Source: Rhamnusium bicolor (lineage: Eukaryota > Arthropoda > Insecta > Coleoptera > Cerambycidae). From it: a stretch of DNA of 64,000 nt. The stretch lies in assembly GCA_029963845.1 (NCBI GenBank), contig JANEYF010004784.1, forward strand, positions 62,001 through 126,000, read 5' to 3'. The notes under the pieces are model-generated. The model saw only the letters and a list, made by a program, of their open reading frames with translations. It ran no database searches and was not told the DNA's origin. Made by a program: the position numbers and the translations under genes. Shown here one piece after another: positions 55,810 to 64,000 of this stretch. Positions within the stretch are counted from its first letter, which is position 1. Each line of letters opens with the position of its first letter.

Positions 55810-56570
55810 ATTTTCATTCCGTAATAGCAAAAGTTTGTTTCATATCAGTGATCTTGCAGAAAACCATTAGCCCCTATACTCTGAGCGACAAACTAAATAG
55901 TTATGCAGACTGATTTAAACAATCCATTTACAAACAAAATTATATTAAGCGCAACTTTCTGTAGTCCTTTTCAAGCCTATCCGTAGATCTAAATCTTGAC
56001 TCTAGCGGCCAGTACTTTGAGTTTCGGTTAACACTAATCGAAGAATAACAATTTACTACTACACTGATTAAATATTATTCGTTCTCATCAATAGAAAAAA
56101 CTTAAAAGTGATTTAAAGTTTCATGTCGGCAATCCTGGCGACGAAGACTTGCTAACCCGTCTTAATATGATTTTGCATAAATTGCAACCTAAATATGTAT
56201 TCAACAGGCAGAACTAACTAATCGTGAGCTTAGTGTCGATTTCCCATGAATCGCTTTTTCAAATGGCTCACCTGGTCAGAGGTTATAGTAATCGTTTCAC
56301 TAAAATAATAAATATGAAAGGTATAGGCGTCCTTCTTCTTAAATCAATAAATATAAAAGTACTACTGTTGAGTATACGTCTTGTATTACTGAGCTTGGCA
56401 GTACAGCCGGTCGGTTAGACTTGAGAGGAGTGGTTGTGTATCTGCTTTGCGATTGTAAAAGCTACCAACTAGGAATTAAGCCAAGTCAAAGGATTCCCAT
56501 GGACAACTTACGAAAGAAAGATTTCTTGCTATAGAACCATTATACGATTCCCAATTTAATGCATTGCTTT
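55810..56570. other. Spacer, no gene assigned
   Basis: No recognisable motif. A 64-codon plus frame (56224-56418) has no known domain. Confidence 0.4.
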
Positions 56571-56576
56571 TTTGTA

Positions 56577-58509
56577 CAGGGTTATTCATTATAAATTACC
56601 CACCCTTTATTATCGTTATTATTCCCTATAGAAAAAAAAGTTTTAAATAATAGTTGTGTGGTTATGACTGAATTTTGTTAAAAGCTATCAAAAGTACAGT
56701 AGCGTACAGATTTCAGGGGATACAAAAAAATAACATGTATTTTAAATGGGATACCATGTATATTACTAAGTTTCTAGAATGATCCTTTGTTCCTGATTTC
56801 AAAAATATACCATATGTTACTCCTACCATATATAGTTTTTGATTTATTAACGTCGAATATCTTAGTTAAACTAGTTACTGTAAATATGGAGAAGTTAACA
56901 TTATTAAAGTGAGCTATGAAAATGACAATTATTATGTTTGATAAGTGACATTTCTTTAATGAAATAATCAAAATGGTTTACAGTGAGGAAGAAAAAAACA
57001 AATATTTATAGAAAATAGATAAAGATTTATTTAGAAAATTTAAATATAAATAAATGATCTCATTAAAAATGTTCGATGTGTCCACCATTATTGTAACTGC
57101 GCAATTGATAACGTCTTCTTATTTTTATAATTGCACCGGAAATGGCTTCATTATTTATATTCAGATTGCTTATATCAAGTCGATTCCTGTCTTTAATGAC
57201 TTGAATACTATTATTATTATTATTAGTACTATTATTGATAACGTCTTTTAGAAATCTCCAAAAAAATTAGTCCATAGAGGTCAAATCCGGACTGTTAGGT
57301 GGCCATTTAATAGGTCAATTATTCTCTATCCATATTGGAAATATATTATTCAAATGATGTCGAACGGATAGGACACTATGCGGAGTGCCCCATCCTGCAT
57401 CCAAATCATATCATCAAGTTCGGCTTCTGGAAAATTCTGCAAGGAATATTTTCTGCTTCTGGGATAATTCGTTTCTGAAAATTCCACACTAAACGCTAAC
57501 AGTTTTTCTTCCTGATTTTTTTATTTGTTTTACCAATCTTTTTCTGTTGAGCATATTTTCCCACGACCTTCGATTTTTCCTATTAAAAACTGCTGCAGTA
57601 GAAAAGGACAATTCATCAGACCAAATTTTTTACTAAAAAAATCGGGATCTTCATCCAACTTTTTGAATCATCTGGCGGCAAAAGTCCAGCCTTTTCCTGT
57701 TATGAGCCTCTGTTAATACTTGTACGAGTAAAATTTAATATGATCTGTAGCTATTCTTTTTTAACGTACGTTGGATTTTGGAATAACTTTTACCTAATTG
57801 ATCAACTGTATTATTTATACAATATTCAGAATTTTCTAAAAAATAATACAATGTTTCAAAAAAGTCTAATCGCGAATAAATATGAGCTTACCTTCGAAAT
57901 GAAGCAGTATATCTAGCTGGTCTTCCTGGTTTGCTTGAACTATACGCTTTTTTCTATTAAAGCTGGAGGTATTATTCATACTTCGGTAAATATTTTTGAA
58001 CTTATTTTCTGATAGTGTTGGACGATTTTGATACAACACCCTATATGCTCTTTTTGTTGCCCGTTTATTTTTGATATTTCGTATATAACAAGTAAATATT
58101 TGCACTTTCTCTTCCTCACTGTAAACCATTTTGATTTCATTAAAGAAATGTCACTTATCAAACATAATAGTTGTCATTTTTATAGCTCACTTTAATATTG
58201 TTAACTTTTCCATATTTACAGTAACTAGTTTAACTAAGATATTCGAAGTTTAATAACACAAAAACGGTATATGATAGAGGTAATATATGATATATTTTTA
58301 AAATTAGGAAGAAAGGATAATTCCAAAAATTTAGTAATATCCCATTAAAAAAATATATTTTTTTGTCCCCTGAAATCTGCATGCTACTGTACTTTTGATA
58401 GCATTTTAACAAAATTCTGTCATAACCACACTATTTTTATTTAAAACTTTTTTTCTATAGGCAATAATAACGATGATTAAGGGTGGGTAATTTATAATGA
58501 ATAACCCTG
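56577..58509. mobile_element. Tc1/mariner-type element, copy B (near full length)
   Basis: The tips cagggttattcattataaat and tttataatgaataaccctg are inverted, with TA outside each (56575-56576, 58510-58511). The inverted ends are exceptionally long: the left one runs to about 57000 and includes an inverted copy of the transposase start (atggtttacagtgaggaaga at 56972), matching 58129 on the right. The body (57040-58129) encodes the transposase on the minus strand. The same family as copy A, which is shorter and lacks the C-terminal coding part. Confidence 0.85.
57040..58129 (-). pseudogene. DUF4817/DDE_3 transposase of copy B
   Basis: ATG at 58129: MVYSEEEKVQIFTCYIRNIK, then RATKRAYRVLYQNRPTLSEN, a DUF4817 N-terminus. 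A donor-like site (tcgaag/gtaagctc) lies near 57893. An acceptor-like ttaacag/aggctcat near 57712 leads to the catalytic domain with DPDFF and a WSDE block (about 57625). Further on the minus strand reads MQDGAPHSVLSVRHHLNNIF (second Asp), then PIKWPPNSPDLTSMD with FFWRFLKDVI (third position, about 57290), and a C-terminal LRSYNNGGHIEHF. All three acidic blocks are present, unlike in copy A. Frameshifts and a stop (ENN*PIK) break it. The family cuts and pastes at TA dinucleotides. Confidence 0.8.
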
Positions 58510-58559
58510 TACCATACCAGAAGTTTGAAAAAGTTATACAGATTTTTCAGCTGAGTTTG

Positions 58560-59160
58560 TTAAGTAACTTGTATCACAAAGAGCGTGTCTAGGAGAAAAT
58601 ATATTTAATATAGTTGTATATAGATGTTTAGAAACAACCTGTTTGATTCGGCAAATTCTCTTAGTAAAGTTTGTAGATTAGACATAAAAGTTTCCATTCA
58701 ACGCAAATACGAAATATTAACTGCAGCTATTAGGAAATTTTCAAAAAGCGAGGTCATTAATATAGAATAAGAGATCAAGGATCTAAGAACTGAACCTTGC
58801 AGAACTCATTTCGATACGTTTTTTGTCAAATTTAACTTCACTTGCTTTTACCACATTAGTTCTGTTTTTAGATAACACATAATCCATTGTTCTATCTTAA
58901 ACTGTATTTTAATAATTTTGCTACAAGTAGCATATGGTTTACTAGATCAAAAGTTTTGCTTAAGTGCGTAAATAGTCCTACATATGCATGTTTATTATCT
59001 AAATTTTCATAGAGATTATTTAAAGATGACGATATTGAATTTTCTGTAGAACATTCTTGGGAATACCATGCTGTGAATCTGAAATACCTAATATTTTGTT
59101 GTGTAGCAAATATAACAATACGGCTGAAGACAAATCGCAGTAATATTATATACACTGCAA
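58560..59160 (-). pseudogene. Jockey-type LINE reverse transcriptase fragment
   Basis: The minus strand reads WYSQECSTENSISSSLNNLY (Q.GF..G.STENAI block), ENLDNKHAYVGLFTHLSKTF with DLVNHMLLVAKLLKY (first catalytic block, LSKAFDLVNH), and after a shift CYLKTELMW and VLQGSVLRSL near 58790 (GVPQGSVLGPL block). The YADD box is not recognisable. Frameshifts and truncation at both ends make it dead. Confidence 0.65.
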
Positions 59161-59372
59161 CTAATCTTTATTTTTCAATTAATGTATTACCATCCCATTT
59201 TTTTCAATAGAAAAACTCTTTCTGTCTTTAAAATAGAATTGTTTCCATTTCTTCTAAAGAAAATATTAAAAAATTAGTTAATAAATAACTGTTTTAAAAA
59301 TGTTGAATTGTATAATATATTATGTGTTTTGTTCCCTGTCTCTACGCTAATGCTAGAATATTATGATACTGA

Positions 59373-59567
59373 ATGTATCCATTAGATTGTAAGGAATCCC
59401 GTATTGAAACCATACACCTGAAATTGAAAATGGAATCCTCGTATGTGTCCAGCATTGCTTTCCAAAATGACAAAAACACTTGTACACAAAGGGCAGAAGT
59501 CAATAAGTTCGACGCTGTCATTTACAGAGCAACCTCACAGCAGGCGTCTGTGGAATTTTTCAAATAA
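59373..59567 (+). CDS. Unrecognised 64-codon ORF
   Basis: ATG at 59373 opens MYPLDCKESRIETIHLKLKM...YVSSIAFQNDKNTCTQRAEV, ending VEFFK at TAA (59565). Composition is balanced rather than low-complexity, which is unusual for this window. No domain recognised, no clear splice site or neighbour. Could be a chance frame or a repeat fragment. Confidence 0.2.
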   Translation: MYPLDCKESRIETIHLKLKMESSYVSSIAFQNDKNTCTQRAEVNKFDAVIYRATSQQASVEFFK

Positions 59568-59934
59568 GTATAGTACGGTAAATTTCGTAGATAAATAAGT
59601 TGATCATATAAATATAAGAAGAGAATATTTATTCATGATGACACATCAGATCGATTTAAAAAGAAGTCAAGACGCCAAGAAATTTAATTATTTCTAATTA
59701 CGCAAAGGTTCAATAAGCGCCAGTCTTTTCACTTCCTAATAAAGTATTGGTAAATATCTAACCTTCTAATACTGCAAATAAGCGTATTTTCTTCTATATA
59801 TGTTGCTAATAGCAATATAAAATGGACTTGTTTTGAGGTTATATGAACAAATTTAAGTACTTATCACAAATATCTAAAATCATCATCCTGAAGTGGGTTG
59901 GAACCTTTGATGTGAAGATAACACGGACATAGTT

Positions 59935-60215
59935 TTGCAAAAAACATCAATACCATATACTCCACTCGACGCGAGTTTCATCAACCAAGTTGGCTTCATC
60001 TGGGGATGTTACTGATACTGATACTGATTAAAACTGATTGAGTTTTAATAATCATAATGATGATAATTAAAACAATCAGTTTTAATCATCTCCAGATAAT
60101 GCCGACGTCATGATGATGATTAAAGCTGAATTAATTTTAATCAACTTCAGATGATGCCAACTTGGTTGGCGAAACTCGCGTAGAGTGCAGTATATGATTT
60201 TGGTGTTTTGTGGAA
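59935..60215. repeat. Inverted pair of Penelope-type hammerhead-like repeats
   Basis: 59958-60010 (minus) and 60147-60195 (plus) are inverted copies of the block cagatgatgccaacttggtt ... gaaactcgcg.agagtg. Both arms extend outward into accaaaatca / tgattttggtgttttg. A partial third copy (catctccagataatgccga) lies at 60087. Simple gatactgatactgat repeats fill the centre. The arrangement could fold into one long hairpin. Confidence 0.7.
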
Positions 60216-60239
60216 AACTACGTCAGTGTGGTCTGAAAT

Positions 60240-61005
60240 AATGTTCCTGAAATTCATTACTTATAGAAAATATCCGATTTGTGTAAAATCTACAAAAAGA
60301 ATCGACAAATAGTTATCAGCTATATAAAATTTAATGAAATAACCGAAAAGAAATATCAGACAATTTATTCCTCAGTTAGATTTATCAACCAGACATCTGC
60401 CAGGAAGTTTTTTTAGGAAACGACCAAAGACATTTATATTATTAATATTTATAATACTAATATTAGAAATGCGGTTTTGTGGAATTTGTGAGGATTATAC
60501 TCCTTCGCAACTTTTATTTCCGTAAGTAAGATGTGCATTGAATAAATGAAACATATACAATTTTAAGATCATTTACATTTAATACTGTTTTAAAGGCAGC
60601 AAACAGTAAACACGCATAGTAAGGATATTATTTTTTGCACAAATAAATTTGATGTTTGAAAATTCTTTGGAAAATTCCTTCTGAAGCTAAAATCTATATT
60701 GTACATTGTACATATTCCTCATTGTCTCTTTTAATAACACAGGCCTGCAAAATAAAACTTATGGTGGGGGTTTCTATATTTTAATGTAATTCTGTATGAC
60801 TGTTTCATGCCGAACCCAAAAATGACTTGCATTTTGCTCTATCACGCAAGGTTTTTTTCACAAAGTAAAAATACATGAACGGTTTTATAATAAAATGTAT
60901 TAAAATAATGCATTAAAGTAAAATACTTCTCATTTTTAATTACAAAATTTAAATCAAAATTTACAAGTACCTACAAGAAAATAATATTACAAAAAAGTTG
61001 TTAAC
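60240..61005. other. Spacer downstream of the orphan gene, no gene seen
   Basis: AT-rich. A possible element edge (acaggcctgcaaaataaaac at about 60740) has no partner that I could find beyond the gene. Confidence 0.35.
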
Positions 61006-61009
61006 ATTT

Positions 61010-62655
61010 TTACATGTCTCTTTGCGAATGAAAACGCTTTCTTTTACTTTCAAATGAACGTTTAGTTGAAGCTCGTTTATGTGAAGTTTCACCTTCAGAA
61101 GATTCTCTCTTTAAACACCAACAATAGTCAGCCATCATGGCGACGTTCCATCTTCCTTGATATCTCATCTCCATCTGTTTAATGTCCTGGTGAAGCCTTT
61201 CACCTTGTTGTTCACTCACTGCCCCGAGATTTACTAGAAAATAGTCAAGATGGGAATGAAAAACATGAAGTTTCAAACTTATATTGCACCCCAATGTTTT
61301 ATAATTTTCTAACATATCGTTGACTATATTCTTGAAATCAGGATCATGCAGCCTTTTCTTTATCATTCATTGTTGAGTCAAACACTCTATCTTTCATTAA
61401 CTCTCTAATTTGTGGCCCAACAAAAATACCTTCCTTAAGCTTGGCTTCTGATAAACTAGGAAACTTTGAACATAAGTACTTGAAGCAGTTACAGTTTTTG
61501 TCGAGAGCTTTAACAAATTGCTTCATTAACCCCAACTTAATGTGTAACGGAGGCAGAAGAACTTTTTCGGATCAGCCAAACTTTCTTGTACAATATTTTT
61601 TTAACCAGGTACTAAATTAATTCTACGTAGCCATTATTTCTTTTGCCAATGTTCACCTCGTGCTCTACTGTCCCATTCGCATAAAAAACAGGGCATTTTA
61701 GTATAGCCAGGCTGTTGGCCTAAGAGCATACCTAAGATTTTAAAATCTCCACATAACATCCAGTTGTGGTCTGCATATTTCACCTTTTCAAGTATGAGTT
61801 TCAAATCTTCATATCTTTCTTTTAAATGAACAGAATGTGCAACCGGGACTGATGCGTATATATTACCATTATGCAACAATACACCCTTTAAACTCCTTTT
61901 AGATGAGTTTATGAACAACCTCCAGTCATTTGGTTGATAAATGGATGCTCCTAACTTGCTAACCAATCCTGGAACATCATGGCACTAAACGAGGGATCCC
62001 TCTTGATCAAAGTTTTCTAAAAATTCAGTTTCACGTTTTCTATACCATGAGAATGTCGTTCCTGGAAGAAGTAAATTCTTTTCACTCAGTCTAGATCCCA
62101 AAAGTTCAGCAGAGTCTTTTTGAAAGTCCTAAGTCACGAATTAAATCGTTTAGTTCATTCTGAGTAAAAAGCTGAGGCTGAGTACTTTGTAATGAAAAGT
62201 CTTCATCCGAATCTTCAATTTCTAATTGCGAATCAGAATCAGACGACAAAAGAGTAGAATTCTCTGGTACAACAGATACCATCTGGCCCAAGCGCAATTG
62301 GCCTTATTGCTGATGGAAGGTTCGGATAAAATATTTTTTTCTTATTTTTAGTATTAAAGCCACACAACCAAAAGTAACAATCTTCAGGACTGCTGGGTTC
62401 CCGCCACACCATTGGTATGCCGAAAGGTAAGGATTTCTTTTTATTTTGAGTCCACTTCCGTAACGATTCAACACATATGTGACAAGCTCTGTGTGGCGCC
62501 CATGTTTTGTCTTGGTCTCCAAGCTTTACACCAAAGTACGCATGATAACTTCTTTTCACGAATTCCGTAATACTTCTTTGTCTCTTTTTAACTGTATATG
62601 AACCACAAATGTAACAAAACACATCGGCGCTGTTTTTACAATGTCTTGAGGACAT
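61010..62655 (-). pseudogene. Orphan arthropod TE-like protein with N-terminal zinc cluster (broken)
   Basis: ATG at 62655: MSSRHCKNSADVFCYICGSY, then VKLGDQDKTWAPHRACHICV, FGIPMVWREPSSPEDCYFWL, FYPNLPSAIRP. Further pieces, in other frames, give LFTQNELNDLIRDLGLSK (about 62120), DWRLFINSSKRSLKGVLLHN, MLCGDFKILGMLLGQQPGYT with PCFLCEWDSRARGEHW (61966-61634), KLKEGIFVGPQIRELMKDRV (about 61430) and NLGAVSEQQGERLHQDIKQM with RYQGRWNVAMMADYCW (about 61200), ending RDM at 61010. These blocks, in this order, make up a multi-copy arthropod protein family I know only as uncharacterised. Paired cysteines (FCYICG, HICV, PCFLC) suggest zinc sites. Frameshifts near 62280, 62110, 61630 and 61370 break this copy. 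The Asp in CGDFK and the Glu in QQGER are candidate catalytic positions of a DDE-type core, which is speculation. Confidence 0.7.
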
Positions 62656-62659
62656 GACG

Positions 62660-63260
62660 AATTTTTAATAACTTTATCACATTATTATATACTGTAAGAA
62701 CACGTTCAACCACAGTTAACTTACTACTGACTGCTGCATGTGCTTTTCGAATACTATGTGTACATTCTGGTCCTAACTAGAAACGTCTAGATTAAAAGGC
62801 AGTGGTCCTTAACAATTTTATTTTAAAAAGATATGTATTAATTACTAATAATATCGTTATGTATGTTTAGAGTAACCAGTGCGTGATACAAGAAAACTAA
62901 TAATACTGCAGAGTTCAGAACGACTTACTTACTCTAAAAATGTATAAAAATTGTAGACCACTAAAACGGCCTATGTAATACACTTTGCTTTCGACTTTTT
63001 ATATAAATCGATATGTTCTCAATGTATTTCAATACGATTTTGGTCATATTAATAATGCACCAATAAGTTATTGTCAAAACATCTAATTATTTACCTGACG
63101 TTTCATGTGTTTTATTTTGACATTATTTTCAGTATTGTCATTTACAAACAGTACAGGGTATTCCATATATTATAACACTTTTCCTAGCAACTCATATATA
63201 TGAAATTAACGATAGAGGTCCTAACAGCGTATCTTGAGGATACCATTATTGTTAGTTTCC
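62660..63260. other. Spacer, no gene seen
   Basis: It contains tacagggtattccatat near 63155, a Tc1-like edge motif without a visible partner. Confidence 0.35.
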
Positions 63261-63264
63261 GTTT

Positions 63265-63435
63265 TGTTTATGATACCTCCTGTCATATCCAAATGTAATA
63301 TATTCGTTGGATAATTCCTAATTAAATTATTAGCAGATTTTTTTATGCTAATACTATTAAGTTTATTAAGCAGTTTTTTTCGGCCAACGATATCAGAACC
63401 TCTGGCGTGATCTATAAAAATGTATAAATAAAAAT
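63265..63435 (-). pseudogene. Probable LINE reverse transcriptase fragment
   Basis: The minus strand reads IDHARGSDIVGRKKLLNKLN followed by SISIKKSANNLIRNYPTN. This resembles the 'DFARAFDSV..K.LL.KL..IGI.G.A..LI.SYLTNR' block of Jockey-type reverse transcriptases, with several substitutions at the catalytic segment. It is short and isolated; the call rests on spacing and the LL.KL.SI pattern. Confidence 0.45.
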
Positions 63436-63439
63436 ATAA

Positions 63440-64000
63440 AAATATAATAAGGATTCATATAAATTTCTGGTAACATAGTATATTGCAGTTGAGACAGACT
63501 TTAATTTTGTTCTCTTATTATATTATATAAAATTATTTTGGTATTTCTTATATTTAGATATAAATTTTTAACAAAATTTATGTATTTTACTATACACATC
63601 GTCGAACGTGTTCGACTCCGTCACAAATTTTAGTAGCATGCCATGCAAAGTTTGTTTTTTATCTAACTTCAAACTTTGATGTTTCAACATATTCTACATA
63701 AAAACACTTTACATATAAAAAGTTATTTTCAGAGTAATCCACATATTGCAAATATAGTCAGTAGCTCGCATAGATTTACTCAGCGTAAAGTTAGTGTAGA
63801 ACCCATAATTTATTGTCAAAATGAATGGACGTACTATTTCCTTATTCGATAGAACAGGTATTGTTGCACTGCACAATCAAGAGTTTTGAAATCATGAAAT
63901 TGGAAGAAGGCTTTGTATTGTGTTCGGTCATAGGACACCGAATTGTTCAATTGTTTGAAAAAACCAGCAATGTAAAACAAAAAACCCTGAAATAGTCGTC
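63440..64000. other. AT-rich spacer to window end
   Basis: No recognisable gene or repeat. Confidence 0.4.

Overview
The window is strongly AT-rich eukaryotic intergenic DNA, almost entirely built from decayed and nested transposable elements. The mix points to a large, repeat-rich insect genome, perhaps a beetle; that is an inference from family composition, not a species identification. It holds Penelope-like elements with GIY-YIG endonuclease, an R4/Dong-type LINE ending in TAA repeats, Jockey-type LINEs, a Helitron carrying an OTU domain, hAT, Tc1/mariner-type elements of the DUF4817/DDE_3 kind, a pogo/Jerky-type element and tRNA-derived SINEs. No bacterial-style operon, rRNA gene, CRISPR array or confidently assigned host gene is visible.

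Layout. 0-7 kb: LINE and Penelope fragments, R4/Dong copy 1 (1.84-4.03 kb) and a 1.85 kb DNA element with ~230 bp inverted ends and a cysteine-rich CXC protein (4.51-6.36 kb). 7-12 kb: AT-rich spacer, a 175 bp (TA)n tract and a DDE transposase relic. 12-20 kb: a tRNA-SINE, a ~1.8 kb foldback with a MITE in one arm only, a pogo-like relic, a DDE_3 relic, a minisatellite with a palindromic MITE, and a foldback nested inside another TIR element. 20-25 kb: the least repeat-dense part, with two candidate minus-strand exons. 25-28 kb: LINE, then a Helitron remnant with an intact OTU reading frame and a recognisable Helitron 3' end. 29.2-33.0 kb: a hAT element with a perfect 8 bp target duplication (TTGATGGG), holding a second TA-flanked element with a THAP first exon and an opposing first exon. 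33.7-35.6 kb: R4/Dong copy 2, preceded by an extra copy of its own 3' UTR. 36-48.5 kb: LINE and Penelope relics and a broken orphan gene family (40.9-41.8 kb). 48.7-58.5 kb: a SINE, two related TA-flanked Tc1-type elements, a MITE and a DDE_3 relic. 58.5-64 kb: LINE relics, an inverted pair of hammerhead-like Penelope repeats and a broken member of a second orphan family (61.0-62.7 kb).

How it fits together: the genes do not form one pathway. They are self-mobilising enzymes (reverse transcriptases, endonucleases, DDE transposases, a Rep/OTU protein), nearly all inactivated by stops, frameshifts, truncation or internal deletion. The most notable items are the nested hAT/THAP structure with exact target duplications, hammerhead-like motifs in Penelope-derived repeats, the R4 3'UTR-RT junction, the two large foldbacks, and three poorly characterised TE-like protein families. 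All family calls are by eye from translated motifs; no database search or alignment was run.
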